The notes: generated by a model from the sequence alone, not told the origin. 64,000 nucleotides of DNA from Flagellimonas sp. CMM7 (GCF_021390195.1 NZ_CP090003.1:2344001-2408000), one strand, 5' to 3'. Numbered from the stretch's first letter, positions 26,220 to 36,118 are shown. Numbers and translations are program-made.

Positions 26220-27952
26220 ATCCTCGCCTGATAAGTAAATAGGTTATAATACCTTCCTTCGGAAGCTATTAATTCATCATGGGTGCCCTGCTCTGCAATA
26301 TTACCATTTTCAATCACCAAAATTTGATTCGCTTTTCTAATGGTGCTTAAACGGTGGGCAATTACAAAAGTGGTTCTTCCTTTGGTCAATTCGGCCAAAC
26401 TTTTCTGAATCAATGCTTCGGATTCTGTATCTAAACTAGAGGTGGCTTCATCCAAAATAAGAATCTTTGGATCCGCCAAAACAGCACGAGCAATGGCAAT
26501 GCGTTGTCGTTGCCCACCTGATAGTTTTACACCGCGTTCGCCAATCAAAGTATCCAGCCCATCATCAAATCGGTCTGTAAACTCATCAACATAGGCTGCT
26601 TTTACCGCCTGTTGTAGCTGTTCTTCAGAAGCATCAGGCCTTGGAAAAAGAATATTTTCTTTTATAGTGCCTTCAAATAAAAAGTCATCCTGCAATACCA
26701 CTCCCAAGTGTTGCCTGAAACTGTTTAGGTTAACCTTGGCCAAATCTTGTCCATCAATAGTAATGGTTCCAGAATCTGGATTAAGAAAACTGGCTGCCAA
26801 CCCAGCTATTGTTGATTTTCCAGAGCCAGAGCTGCCCACTAACGCAATAACTTCTCCTGGTTTAACGCTAAAACTAATATCATGCAAGACCTCTTTGTCT
26901 TCCTCGTACGAAAAAGAAACGTTGGAAAAATGCATACTGCCAATGACAGAATCAAGTTGTATCATCCGTTCCCCCTCCATTGACTCTTCATCCATGTTCA
27001 TCAATTCTTCTGTTCTGTCAAGCCCTGCCAAAGCTTCAGTCAGTTGACTACCAATATTGCTCATTTGTACTATTGGTGCAATCATTAAACCTAGAAGTAC
27101 AGTGAATTCAACAAACTCGCCAACGGTAAGATTACCTTCAATGATTTTGTAACCCCCAAAGCCCATAACGCTTGTAGTTGCAATACCTAATAAAAAGGTA
27201 GAAGAACTGGTCATAAAAGCTGTAGTGGTCAAACTTTTTTTTACGTTTTGATACAAACGGTCAACCCCAGTTTCAAAAACCTCTTGCTCCTGTTGTTCTG
27301 CATTAAACCCTTTGATTACCCTGATACCTCCCAGAGTTTCTGTCAACCTTCCTTTTACTTCCGCGTTTATTTTTCCACGATCTCTAAAAATTGGACGTAT
27401 GATCTTAAAAGCTTTTAGGGCAATCAGCGAAAAAATAATGAGAGGGATAAAAGTAAAAAGGGTCATAAAAACACTAATATCCATTAGTAGAATTAATGAG
27501 ACAACAGCAGTGATAACTCCACCAACTAACTGAACCAAACCGGTTCCAATTAAATTCCGAACTCCTTCAACGTCAGACATGATTCGCGAGACCAAAGCGC
27601 CAGATTTTGTGTTGTCAAAAAAACGTATGGGAAGGGAAAGCACTTTTTTCTGCACTTGCGCCCTTAGTTCAGAAATTAAGTATTGCGCCTGTACACTTAA
27701 GATCCTCGTTAGTAAAAAAGAAGTGATTGCTTGCACAAAAATTGCTGAAATTACGCCAGCGACTAGATATTTGAGCATGTCAATATCTTTATTAACGATG
27801 ACATCATCAATCAAGTGCTTAGAAGCAATAGGGGTTACAAAACTTGCCGCTTTACTAATTGCAATAAGCAGCAATCCAATGAAAACCAATTTTCTTTTGG
27901 GCCAGATAATGGTTTTAAATGCCTTTAAAATGCTTACTTTTTTTTCTGCCAT
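26216..27952 (-). CDS. MsbA-like ABC exporter
   Basis: A 578-residue half-transporter with fused membrane and ATPase domains that works as a homodimer in the inner membrane. Six helices span about residues 20-310. The ATPase has Walker A GSSGSGKST (about 371-379), signature LSGGQRQR, Walker B ILILDEATSSLD (about 495-506) and the switch HRLSTI. Homologues export lipids such as lipid A precursors, drugs or peptides. The close match to MsbA-type proteins suggests lipid export, but the substrate is not fixed by sequence. It is monocistronic and convergent with ferredoxin. Confidence 0.9.
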   Translation of the reverse strand: MAEKKVSILKAFKTIIWPKRKLVFIGLLLIAISKAASFVTPIASKHLIDDVIVNKDIDMLKYLVAGVISAIFVQAITSFLLTRILSVQAQYLISELRAQVQKKVLSLPIRFFDNTKSGALVSRIMSDVEGVRNLIGTGLVQLVGGVITAVVSLILLMDISVFMTLFTFIPLIIFSLIALKAFKIIRPIFRDRGKINAEVKGRLTETLGGIRVIKGFNAEQQEQEVFETGVDRLYQNVKKSLTTTAFMTSSSTFLLGIATTSVMGFGGYKIIEGNLTVGEFVEFTVLLGLMIAPIVQMSNIGSQLTEALAGLDRTEELMNMDEESMEGERMIQLDSVIGSMHFSNVSFSYEEDKEVLHDISFSVKPGEVIALVGSSGSGKSTIAGLAASFLNPDSGTITIDGQDLAKVNLNSFRQHLGVVLQDDFLFEGTIKENILFPRPDASEEQLQQAVKAAYVDEFTDRFDDGLDTLIGERGVKLSGGQRQRIAIARAVLADPKILILDEATSSLDTESEALIQKSLAELTKGRTTFVIAHRLSTIRKANQILVIENGNIAEQGTHDELIASEGRYYNLFTYQARI

Positions 27953-28087
27953 TTGGTATTCTTCGAAAGAGAGTGCAAGTTACTTGAAATTCTGTGTAGA
28001 TAAAATCATAAAGGCAGGGAGTCAATTCATATGAGAGAAACTGCGTAACATATTAGTATATTTAGATGTTCTTGATGGTCAAAATGT

Positions 28088-29137
28088 ATGAATAAGAAAG
28101 TGCTGTTTTGTTTTTGGTTTCTGATTTCTTTCTGTGGTTTTGCACAACAACAATATCCTGATTTAAGGGAAATAGTTACCGACAGTGCAAAAATATTTTC
28201 TGCACAAGAATTGGAAGACCTAAAAACCAAGCTCACCAATTTTGAAGAAGAAACTACAAATCAGTTGGTGGTGCTTACCATTAAAGATTTAGGTAATGAA
28301 ACTATTGAAGAATATGCTAACAAGACTTTCAATAAAAACAAATTAGGTCAAAAAGAAAAGGACAACGGTATTCTTATCCTTTTTGCCCACAATGATAGAA
28401 AGGTTCGCATTGAGGTCGGTTATGGCCTGGAGCCTTATATAACAGATGCAGTTGCTTCCAATGTTATTAGAAATACCATGATTCCCCAGTTTAAGAAGTC
28501 CAACTATTATGAGGGTATAAATCTAGCTGCAGATCAACTCATCGAATTTCTTAACAATCCTGAAGCGCTTGAGGAATTCAAAAAAGAAATGGACGCTAGT
28601 GAAAACCAAATGGATTGGGTTGTTAAGCTTGTTATGGGCCTCTTTCTTTCCATATTCATTGCAGCTGGCGGGTTCATATTTTTCAAGGCATATTCTGGTT
28701 TAATAGAAATTTTTAGAGGAATGTTGATAGGCAAACTAGGTTTGCTCCAGGGTTTGTTCATGATGGTTTTTAGTTTGATTCAAATCCTTTTTTCTTCTGT
28801 TTTCATTTTGATGCCCTTGTTCTTTGCTTCAATGGTTTTTGGTGTTGTTAAGGATATAGATAATATGGATCAGGTGTTTGAACATACTCATTGGCTTTAT
28901 TACATTCTTGCCACTTTCTTAGGGATAACCATTTTAATTGCCGTTTTGAAAATCTTGCTTAAAGGGAAAGAAGATTTTAAACTTTCGCTCTACAAAAACG
29001 ATAAGACTTACATGCGTAAAACCTTCTCTTCATCTGGTAGCCATTCTTTTGGTTCAAGCTCAGGTGGAAGCAGCTCTGGGGGCTTCTCTGGAGGAGGTGG
29101 TAGTTCAGGCGGTGGTGGTGCAAGTGGAAGTTGGTGA
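28088..29137 (+). CDS. TPM-domain membrane protein
   Basis: A 349-residue protein with a signal peptide (1-19, ending in GFAQQ), a periplasmic TPM (TLP18.3/Psb32/MOLO-1) domain at about 20-150 (DLREIVTDSAKIFSAQE, DNGILILFAHNDRKVRIEVGYGLE), three or four hydrophobic helices (about 177-300) and a low-complexity Gly/Ser tail (about 311-349, ending GGGGASGSW). The TPM domain of plant homologues has phosphatase-like activity and a role in photosystem repair. In bacteria the role is poorly defined. The Gly/Ser tail is standard for the YgcG-type subgroup. Confidence 0.87.
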   Translation: MNKKVLFCFWFLISFCGFAQQQYPDLREIVTDSAKIFSAQELEDLKTKLTNFEEETTNQLVVLTIKDLGNETIEEYANKTFNKNKLGQKEKDNGILILFAHNDRKVRIEVGYGLEPYITDAVASNVIRNTMIPQFKKSNYYEGINLAADQLIEFLNNPEALEEFKKEMDASENQMDWVVKLVMGLFLSIFIAAGGFIFFKAYSGLIEIFRGMLIGKLGLLQGLFMMVFSLIQILFSSVFILMPLFFASMVFGVVKDIDNMDQVFEHTHWLYYILATFLGITILIAVLKILLKGKEDFKLSLYKNDKTYMRKTFSSSGSHSFGSSSGGSSSGGFSGGGGSSGGGGASGSW

Positions 29138-29191
29138 TTGTATTAGTAATTCAAGGGGATTTCATTTATTTTCACGGTGTAAACAAACAAT

Positions 29192-29401
29192 ATGGATACG
29201 AAAGATAGTAATGGAAATGTTCTTGAAGATGGAGATAACGTTCATGTAGTCAAAGACTTAAAGATTAAGGGAATGTCCAAAACCCTAAAAAGGGGAAATG
29301 TGATAAAGAATATTAGACTAACCGGTAATCCACAAGAAGTAGAGTGCAGAGTTGGAAAGGCCCAAATAGTATTAAAGACCCAATTTTTGAAAAAAGCTTA
29401 A
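29192..29401 (+). CDS. PhnA/YjdM-like protein, C-terminal domain only
   Basis: A 69-residue protein equal to the C-terminal PhnA/YjdM domain: DSNGNVLEDGDNVHVVKDLK, then MSKTLKRGNVIKNIRL and a closing VLKTQFLKK. Full-length YjdM has an N-terminal zinc ribbon that is absent here, and there are no cysteine pairs. Despite the name, YjdM is not required for phosphonate breakdown, and the function is uncertain. It lies 10 bases upstream of the penicillin-acylase-like gene and may be co-transcribed with it. Confidence 0.82.
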   Translation: MDTKDSNGNVLEDGDNVHVVKDLKIKGMSKTLKRGNVIKNIRLTGNPQEVECRVGKAQIVLKTQFLKKA

Positions 29402-29411
29402 AATTTTTAGA

Positions 29412-31589
29412 ATGAGAACAGTAGCGTTATTAGTTTTTTTAATGATGGTTTCTTGTGGAGAAAAACCACAAACAGAAGTCGAAAAATGGGAGGCCCAAGC
29501 TGAAAATATTACAATTATTAGGGATGATTTTGGGGTACCACATATTTATGGAAAAACTGATGCAGATGCTGTATTTGGACTGCTATATGCCCAATGCGAA
29601 GATGATTTTAACCGAGTAGAGCAAAACTATATTTGGGCCATAGGAAGATTGGCAGAGGTTGAAGGAGAAGATGCTTTATACAGTGATTTAAGAGCCAGAC
29701 TTTTTATGAGTGAGGAAGAAGCAAAGGCCAATTATGACAAAAGCCCCGAATGGCTAAAAGAACTTTGCGATGCTTTTGCAGATGGCATTAATTATTACTT
29801 GTATACCCACCCAGAAGTAAAGCCAAGATTGTTGACCAAGTTTGAGCCATGGATGCCCATGTATTTTAGTGAAGGTTCCATAGGTGGAGATATAGAACGA
29901 ATTTCTGTCAGAAAAATAAAAGCTTTCTATGAAAGTGGACTGGAGATTCCAGAAATGGAAGAATTGAAAATGAAAAGGGAGGAGGAAATGGCTGAACCTC
30001 AAGGATCCAATGGAATAGCTATTTCAGGAAAATTGACAGCCTCTGGCAATGCTATGTTATTGATAAATCCGCACACCTCATTTTACTTTAGAGGAGAAGT
30101 ACATGTTGTTTCCGAAGAAGGTTTGAATGCTTATGGTGCGGTGACTTGGGGGCAGTTTTTTGTGTACCAAGGTTTTAATGAGAAAACGGGATGGATGCAT
30201 ACTTCAACATATACAGATGTGATGGACGAGTTCAAGGAAACCATAGTGAAAAATGATGATAATTTGTTTTATCAATATGAAGAAGAGTTAAGACCTGTGG
30301 AAACATCAGAAGTGACCTTGAAGTATAAAGATGGTGATGGTGTCAAAGAAAAGACCTTTCCCATGTACCATACCCATCACGGACCAATAACTCATGCGGT
30401 AGATAAGCAATGGACAGCTTCTGCGATGATGTGGGAACCGGTAAAAGCATTGGAACAATCTTATACCCGAACCAAAAAAGAGGGCTATGATGGATTTAGA
30501 GAAATGATGGATATCCGTACTAACTCTTCCAACAATACGGTCTATGCCGATGCCGAAGGTAATATTGCCTATTTCCATGGAAACTTTATTCCAAAAAGAG
30601 ATACTATTTTCAATTACAGAGAACCGGTTGATGGAAGCAATCCTAAAACTGATTGGCAAGGTTTGCATTCAGTGGACGAGAACATTCTGGTATTGAATCC
30701 TGATAATGGTTGGATTCAGAATTGTAATTCCACACCGTATACATCGGCGCTAGAATTTAGTCCAAAGAAAGAAGACTACCCAAATTACATGTCCATAGAC
30801 CGGGAGAACTTTCGTGGTGTGCATGCCATTGGTTTATTAAAAGACAAAAATGGTTATACTTTAGATAGTCTTATTGAACTTGCCCATGATCCATATTTAC
30901 CTGCTTTTGAAGCATTGATTCCTGGATTGATAAAGGCCTACTATGCTCATCATGATAGAAATCCAAAATTACAAGGGGCTATAGATACTTTGGCGGATTG
31001 GAATTTTAAGACGTCAAAAGAATCTGTGGCAATGACCTTAGCACATTATTATGGGACCTTAAGCTATAAAAAAGCGGATAGACCTGAAGGGATGACCCCA
31101 ATACAATTAATTACATATTGGGGCAGTGAATCACCTCAAAAAGAAAAATTGACACTTTTTGAAGAAGTAGTTGACCAATTGGAAACAGATTTTGGAACTT
31201 GGAAAATGCCTTGGGGTGAGGTTCACCGTTACCAAAGACTTAATGGGGATATTCGTCAACCATTTGATGACACCAAGCCAAGTAGTCCAATAGGTTTTGC
31301 GAGTGGTCGCTGGGGCGCTTTGGCCGCCTATGGAGCGCGATATAATAATGGAACCAAGAAAATCTATGGCACTCGAGGCAACAGTTTTGTCGCTGCTGTG
31401 GAGTTTGGGGAAAAAGTAAAGGCAAAAACAATTTTAGCTGGCGGTCAAAGTGGTAATCCTGATTCCCCACATTTTGATGACCAAATCCAAATGTATTCTA
31501 ATGTGAATTGGAAAGATGCTGCATTTTACAGAGAAGATGTGCTAAAAAGAGCTGTAAAAACCTATAAGCCAGGGGAAACTCAAGAGTAG
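29412..31589 (+). CDS. Penicillin acylase-family lipoprotein
   Basis: A 725-residue Ntn-hydrolase of the penicillin/acyl-homoserine-lactone acylase family, with a lipoprotein signal (LMMVSCGEKP, cysteine at residue 15). The alpha-chain-like part starts with ITIIRDDFGVPHIYGKTDADAVF. The candidate nucleophile is S199 in PQGSNGIAISG, which would become the N-terminus of the beta chain after autocatalytic cleavage. The canonical SNxW is replaced by SNGI. Further family segments are NPHTSFYFRGEVHVV and ASGRWGALAAYGARY. Family substrates include beta-lactams, acyl-homoserine lactones and N-acyl amino acids; none can be assigned here. A small lipoprotein gene follows after 4 bases. Confidence 0.88.
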   Translation: MRTVALLVFLMMVSCGEKPQTEVEKWEAQAENITIIRDDFGVPHIYGKTDADAVFGLLYAQCEDDFNRVEQNYIWAIGRLAEVEGEDALYSDLRARLFMSEEEAKANYDKSPEWLKELCDAFADGINYYLYTHPEVKPRLLTKFEPWMPMYFSEGSIGGDIERISVRKIKAFYESGLEIPEMEELKMKREEEMAEPQGSNGIAISGKLTASGNAMLLINPHTSFYFRGEVHVVSEEGLNAYGAVTWGQFFVYQGFNEKTGWMHTSTYTDVMDEFKETIVKNDDNLFYQYEEELRPVETSEVTLKYKDGDGVKEKTFPMYHTHHGPITHAVDKQWTASAMMWEPVKALEQSYTRTKKEGYDGFREMMDIRTNSSNNTVYADAEGNIAYFHGNFIPKRDTIFNYREPVDGSNPKTDWQGLHSVDENILVLNPDNGWIQNCNSTPYTSALEFSPKKEDYPNYMSIDRENFRGVHAIGLLKDKNGYTLDSLIELAHDPYLPAFEALIPGLIKAYYAHHDRNPKLQGAIDTLADWNFKTSKESVAMTLAHYYGTLSYKKADRPEGMTPIQLITYWGSESPQKEKLTLFEEVVDQLETDFGTWKMPWGEVHRYQRLNGDIRQPFDDTKPSSPIGFASGRWGALAAYGARYNNGTKKIYGTRGNSFVAAVEFGEKVKAKTILAGGQSGNPDSPHFDDQIQMYSNVNWKDAAFYREDVLKRAVKTYKPGETQE

Positions 31590-31593
31590 TAAA

Positions 31594-32091
31594 ATGGTAA
31601 GATTGATTGTGCTATTTGTAGTTTTTTCGGTCTTTACGTCTTGTGGAGACGAATACAAACAGATTGATTTAGATAAGCTGGATCCTACACTTAGGAATCA
31701 TAGCGATGTAATTATTTCGGATTTTATTGCTTTAGCCCCTGAAAACAAATTACATGAATTTAAAAAGAAGGGATACGTAACACCAATGGTTCATGTTGGG
31801 ATGACAGCACAAAATGGAATTTATAGTGCAGCACCTTTTCAAATAAACAATGAGTTAGGTAGTGATATTAAAGTAGAGTTAATTCAGGTTTTGGATAAGG
31901 GACTGGTCTATACTTTTAATTATAAAATAGTATCGGAACTTTCTTCGGAAGGCAAGAAACAGTTTGCTTTGGACATTAATAAAGATAATGGTTTAGCCAA
32001 AATATATTTTTATATTAAAAATGAAGGGCAATTCAAAACTGAAAAACGATGGATTAATTTGTTCTCTAATGAGCTTTTCCTGAGAAAATAG
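31594..32091 (+). CDS. Lipoprotein of unknown function
   Basis: I do not recognise a family. The protein has 165 residues with a lipoprotein signal (VRLIVLFVVFSVFTSC, cysteine at residue 17) and then a mixed helix/strand body (VIISDFIALAPENKLHEFKK, TPMVHVGMTAQNGIY, VLDKGLVYTFNYKIVSELS). It follows the acylase gene by 4 bases, so it is very probably in the same transcript and may be a partner at the membrane. Its stop abuts the convergent gene that ends at 32092. Confidence 0.7.
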   Translation: MVRLIVLFVVFSVFTSCGDEYKQIDLDKLDPTLRNHSDVIISDFIALAPENKLHEFKKKGYVTPMVHVGMTAQNGIYSAAPFQINNELGSDIKVELIQVLDKGLVYTFNYKIVSELSSEGKKQFALDINKDNGLAKIYFYIKNEGQFKTEKRWINLFSNELFLRK

Positions 32092-32736
32092 TTATTCCTC
32101 TTCCTTAATTACGATAAGGCTTGCTTTTGAGCCTGTAGAAAGATTCCAACGATTGTTATGGATAACCTGACCCTTTTCATCAGCTATAACAACTTGAGCG
32201 GTATTAGGACCAGATGAGCCTTGGTTCAGCGCTTCAAAATCAAGACGGTTAAAACCTTTTATTAAATCAATATTAACTCCTTTAAAAGAACCTGATAGCA
32301 AAATATTATGTTCTACAACCTCCCCATTGAGATATATCTTAACACGATCACCGTCCACGTATTCATGATCTCTACAGACAACTCCAATAAACTTCGCTGT
32401 AGTTTTTAAATCGCCCAGATATTGATCGCCAAAGTGTTCTTTAGAGCCCTTTTTCTCTTTTTCTCCAACCTTTGGGTCAATGACCAAATCATGACCAGCC
32501 TGTAACAATTCTCTATCCGGCAGCATTTTTACACCGGGCTTATTGTTTTTGGAGGTCAAATTCTCATCAATCACTGAAGGTATGCGCAAAGAAGTACCTT
32601 GATTGGCAGGCTTTATGTCCAGATTATTTCGTTCCCCAACTTTTAGTGGGCGAGTAGTGGGGATATCTCCTCCTTGAGCTTGTAGAGCGGTAATGCCCAA
32701 AACAAAACTAGCAAGTAAAAAAACAAGTTTTTTCAT
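32092..32736 (-). CDS. Secreted protein of unknown function
   Basis: I start at the ATG at 32736 because a clean signal peptide begins there (KKLVFLLASFVLGITALQAQ). The frame is open upstream to 32784, but that extension has no signal-like character. The mature part of about 194 residues has a proline- and lysine-rich first half (PTTRPLKVGERNNLDIKPAN) and a beta-rich second half (GDRVKIYLNGEVVEHNILLSG, FNRLDFEALNQGSSGPNTA, GSKASLIVIKEEE). The second half resembles an immunoglobulin-like or jelly-roll domain. No catalytic motif is visible. Confidence 0.7.
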   Translation of the reverse strand: MKKLVFLLASFVLGITALQAQGGDIPTTRPLKVGERNNLDIKPANQGTSLRIPSVIDENLTSKNNKPGVKMLPDRELLQAGHDLVIDPKVGEKEKKGSKEHFGDQYLGDLKTTAKFIGVVCRDHEYVDGDRVKIYLNGEVVEHNILLSGSFKGVNIDLIKGFNRLDFEALNQGSSGPNTAQVVIADEKGQVIHNNRWNLSTGSKASLIVIKEEE

Positions 32737-32807
32737 AGCAACTTGGTCGATACATTGCTTTAAAGTTAACAAATACCTTGCCATCTTGATGGTAAAAGGA
32801 AGTTAAA

Positions 32808-33953
32808 TCATCGCCCTGCATTTAATTCACCCTTTTTTTGTTTTAAGCCAAATAAGGGGTGCAACAAGGGTATCCGTAAGATGATTAAATCATAAATCAA
32901 CCAACTGAGACCAAATGTTCCAATCACTAAAATGGAAGCTTTTGCTACTAATCCCCAATCCAATTTAATTAAATAATAACCAATTGCAACGGTAATGGTC
33001 TGGTGTAAAATATAGAAGGGATATACAGCTCTATTAGCATAAGCAAGTTTTTTACTGGACCTATTTAGGTATTTTGCGGAGTAGGCAAAAAGCACAAGAA
33101 TCCACGACCAAATATTTACTACTTTCAGCAAGGCTTCAACAGCATGCACAACATAGCCATCTTCTAAAAAAAGCCAAATAAAAACTTGACTAAAGAAAGC
33201 TAAGATTCCAATAATAAGCGCTTTTGTCTTAATACTTTTTAAACTGTCCCAGAAAACCTCACCTGTGGCAATCAATAAAAACCCATAGAAAAATAGAACT
33301 ATGCTAAAGCTTATGTTGAACCAGTCATCAATTAGCGCGTGTGTAACATCAAAAAAAGGCTCAACAAAGGTTTCTAACAGATATAAAGGAATTACAAAAA
33401 CGTAAAGTCGAGAAGGCCTTTTAATCAGATTTTTCAGCCATTGGATGAATTTTGTGTTGTTTTGACGTAAGTAAACCAAAATAGGAGAAAGCACCAATGA
33501 AAACAGAAAAAGGTACGGCAAAAACCAAAGGTGGTGCCAGCTAATGTTCCCTTCAGGATAGATTCCATCAAAAGCAACGGTTGTAAAATATTCTAAATAA
33601 GAGCCTATAAATTGTCCATTTGCCATACGTTCAAAATATACTTGAGGTGGAACAATGAGTAACATGCCTATTGCTAAAGGAATTCCCAAACGCAGATAAC
33701 GTTCTAAATTAAATTTCCATATGTTTCTTTTGCCCAACGCGTAGTATGTTCCCATCCCTGAAATAACAAATAAGACGGGAAGTCGCCATTGGTTTAAGAA
33801 CATCATTGGCCACCGTAACCAATCATAAATAACATTGTTTTTAACATGCCAGCCCCATGGCACAAAAAACATTCCTACGTGATAGAAAATGAGCAATCCA
33901 AAAACGATTACTCGCAACCAATCTAAATCGTAACGTCTAACCTTTGTTTCCAT
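32808..33953 (-). CDS. Acyltransferase-3 (OpgC-like) membrane protein
   Basis: A 381-residue integral membrane O-acyltransferase with about ten hydrophobic helices. The N-terminus has the family pattern YDLDWLRVIVFGLLIFYHVGM, whose His follows the first helix as the candidate catalytic residue, and MFLNQWRLPVLFVISGMGTYYAL (split here as MFLNQWRLPV and LFVISGMGTYYAL). The family moves acetyl or succinyl groups onto glycans, lipids or antibiotics. OpgC succinylates osmoregulated glucans, but the acceptor here is unknown. It is transcribed on its own, about 100 bases downstream of the AraC-family gene. Confidence 0.85.
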   Translation of the reverse strand: METKVRRYDLDWLRVIVFGLLIFYHVGMFFVPWGWHVKNNVIYDWLRWPMMFLNQWRLPVLFVISGMGTYYALGKRNIWKFNLERYLRLGIPLAIGMLLIVPPQVYFERMANGQFIGSYLEYFTTVAFDGIYPEGNISWHHLWFLPYLFLFSLVLSPILVYLRQNNTKFIQWLKNLIKRPSRLYVFVIPLYLLETFVEPFFDVTHALIDDWFNISFSIVLFFYGFLLIATGEVFWDSLKSIKTKALIIGILAFFSQVFIWLFLEDGYVVHAVEALLKVVNIWSWILVLFAYSAKYLNRSSKKLAYANRAVYPFYILHQTITVAIGYYLIKLDWGLVAKASILVIGTFGLSWLIYDLIILRIPLLHPLFGLKQKKGELNAGR

Positions 33954-34055
33954 CTTAAAGTTATTTTAGTCAAAGATGAAACGTTGAGGATAAATTCTCA
34001 TGTTTTTTGGATCTTGAAACGTCTTGAATTACAATTCTGGAGAAGAAAACGCGAT

Positions 34056-35219
34056 TTAACCCGTTTTTTGTTTCATAAACATGGATGGTGAAGTACTCGT
34101 ATGCTTTTTGAAAGCGGTGTAAAAGGCCGATTTAGATTTGAAGCCTACCGACAGACCAATAGCTTCAATAGTTAAATTGGAATATTTATGACTAATTAAC
34201 CGGTCTTTTGCAATGACGATTCTTTTTTGGTTTAGATAGTCGTTAAAGTTCATTCCTGTTTCAGAATTGATTAGTTTGGAAACAAGATTCGTGTTGGAAT
34301 TAAGCCTTTCCGCTAAATTCTTTAAAGATATGTTTTGGTTTAGAAAGCGGTCATCTTCGGAAATACATTTTTCAATATCATCAAATAGAATTGAGCTAGA
34401 AGTAAGTGTTTCGTACTTATCGGCAATCCAAGATTTTTCAAAAAACCTGGATTCTGAAATAATGAAAAACGAAGTTGAAAAGGTTATTATAGTTTGCAGA
34501 ATTCCAATATAATGATCTCCCCCATCATCATCATAGTTGAGGAAAATCAGAAATATAAATACTAAAAGACAGCTAAAAATGACAACAGTGTTTCGTGAAA
34601 AAGCGTATTTATCGACTTTTATGTTTTTTGGTGAAAAGGTCTTCTTGCTATTAGCTTTGAAAACCAGTCTGGCGGCAAGAATGATATAAAAAAGAAGACT
34701 GAATAGAACCATCCACCTAAATTTATCCTTTATCTCCTGAAAAGAATAGCTGAAGGGGTCGGGAACGGATACATACCCTAAATTATCATAATAAGCTCCT
34801 AGATAGGCATTTAGCTTTACCTCGATAGGGGCCAAATAATAATTGATTTGTGATAGCCCATACAATAGCGGAAGCAAGAAATGAGGCCAATGTTTTTTAA
34901 AAGTAACCTGTTTTCTTTCAAGCAGGGCATAAATGAAGAAATAGATGGTCGGGGCAATCAAAAGGACAAAGACTTCTGTGGAATCATTAAAATGCAGGAT
35001 ATATTTTATTAATCCCGTGTAGCATAAATACGTGTCCGCAAAGACTAAACACTGTATTAATAAGGCCCACCCAAAAAGAATTGTAGCAGATTCCCTTTTT
35101 GAGCGAAAAAGAATAACAAAACTTAAAAAAATGCCTTGGACAACACCAAGAAACATTAAATGAGATGCAAGGTTATGTCTGATAGGAATTTGATCAAGTA
35201 TATATTGCATACTTTCCAT
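34056..35219 (-). CDS. Membrane-anchored AraC-family regulator
   Basis: A 387-residue protein with seven hydrophobic helices over about residues 18-260 and a C-terminal AraC-type double helix-turn-helix (about 285-385). The latter is visible in LKNLAERLNSNTNLVSKLIN and LTIEAIGLSVGFKSKSAFYTAFKKHTSTSPSMF (in consecutive segments). Such proteins combine a membrane sensor with a DNA-binding domain and are widespread in Flavobacteriia. Targets are unknown. The phosphoesterase gene upstream ends 2 bases before its start, so the two are co-transcribed. The acyltransferase gene downstream is a plausible target. Confidence 0.87.
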   Translation of the reverse strand: MESMQYILDQIPIRHNLASHLMFLGVVQGIFLSFVILFRSKRESATILFGWALLIQCLVFADTYLCYTGLIKYILHFNDSTEVFVLLIAPTIYFFIYALLERKQVTFKKHWPHFLLPLLYGLSQINYYLAPIEVKLNAYLGAYYDNLGYVSVPDPFSYSFQEIKDKFRWMVLFSLLFYIILAARLVFKANSKKTFSPKNIKVDKYAFSRNTVVIFSCLLVFIFLIFLNYDDDGGDHYIGILQTIITFSTSFFIISESRFFEKSWIADKYETLTSSSILFDDIEKCISEDDRFLNQNISLKNLAERLNSNTNLVSKLINSETGMNFNDYLNQKRIVIAKDRLISHKYSNLTIEAIGLSVGFKSKSAFYTAFKKHTSTSPSMFMKQKTG

Positions 35220-35221
35220 AG

Positions 35222-36118
35222 TTATTTATCTATGTATTCCACCAATTTTTCGGGACCTTCCAATAATATTCTTACTATTTGAAGCGTACCATCTGGTTTT
35301 GTGGCAATCTGCCATTTGATCAAAGAAATATTACCGCCTTCAATTTCCAGTCCGGTAATACTTCGAGGATGTACACAGCTACCATCATTAAAAAAAGGAA
35401 TTTGCCCTGGTTCAGGAAAACGTGGGCGATGCGTATGTCCTGCAATTGTAATCTTTAAGTTATTTTTTAAAATCCAACGTTTAATGCGTCTTTCAATTCT
35501 GATTAGTTCTTTGTAGTTTTTTGCTGGACTTGTAGGATCTGCAATGCCAACTACTTGTAAAGGCTTCCAAAGAACTCGAACCAAAAAACGACCTATACGC
35601 CAGCAAACATAGTTCCACCAATCCGCTTGGTGGCCATGGGTACAAAATAGTTCCTGCTGTGTTTCCTTGTGCTTAAGAATCAACGCTTCATGGTAAGTTA
35701 TGCCTTCAAAAAGTTCCTTGTCTGAGTCATCTATGGGCTCAAAATAGCTCGACAAGTGTTTGTCCACGTATGATTTATCTCTATAAACCATATCATGGTT
35801 GCCCCATACCATATACAGTCTATTTTCAAGATGAAATTTTCGTAATAATTGAAAAACATTTTTATGCGCTTCAAATATGGATTCAAAACTGATATTTTCC
35901 CATAACTCGTCTCCATCACCAAGTTCGCAATAACTGAAACCCTCTCGATAGTAATGGTTTAGTGCATGAAAATAGATGTTTCGATTGTTGGCAAAATCAT
36001 CAGCAAAACTATTATCTCCTCTATGGCAGTCACTAAAAAGTATAAACTTATCTCTATCATCAAAAGAAATGATTTTGGCGTTTTGATAAGCACGGTCTAA
36101 CCTGGTATAGGAGGACAT
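35222..36118 (-). CDS. Cytoplasmic metallophosphoesterase
   Basis: A 298-residue calcineurin-like phosphoesterase with all five metal motifs: FSDCHRGDN (D30, H32), ELGDGDELWE (D68, D70), GNHDM (106-110), THGHQAD (about 163-169) and GHTHRP (about 230-235). No signal peptide is present. The layout recalls UDP-2,3-diacylglucosamine hydrolases (LpxH/LpxI-like), but the GDGDELWE variant of the second motif belongs to a Bacteroidota subgroup without known substrate. It is the first gene of an operon with the AraC-family regulator. Confidence 0.87.
   Translation of the reverse strand: MSSYTRLDRAYQNAKIISFDDRDKFILFSDCHRGDNSFADDFANNRNIYFHALNHYYREGFSYCELGDGDELWENISFESIFEAHKNVFQLLRKFHLENRLYMVWGNHDMVYRDKSYVDKHLSSYFEPIDDSDKELFEGITYHEALILKHKETQQELFCTHGHQADWWNYVCWRIGRFLVRVLWKPLQVVGIADPTSPAKNYKELIRIERRIKRWILKNNLKITIAGHTHRPRFPEPGQIPFFNDGSCVHPRSITGLEIEGGNISLIKWQIATKPDGTLQIVRILLEGPEKLVEYIDK

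Noticed and set aside
29192..29401. Phosphonate utilisation by the PhnA-like protein.
   Set aside because: The name is historical; the zinc ribbon is absent and no C-P lyase or phosphonatase gene is near.
32737..32784. Upstream extension of the secreted protein gene to 32784.
   Set aside because: It would bury the signal peptide in the protein; the ATG at 32736 gives a normal one.
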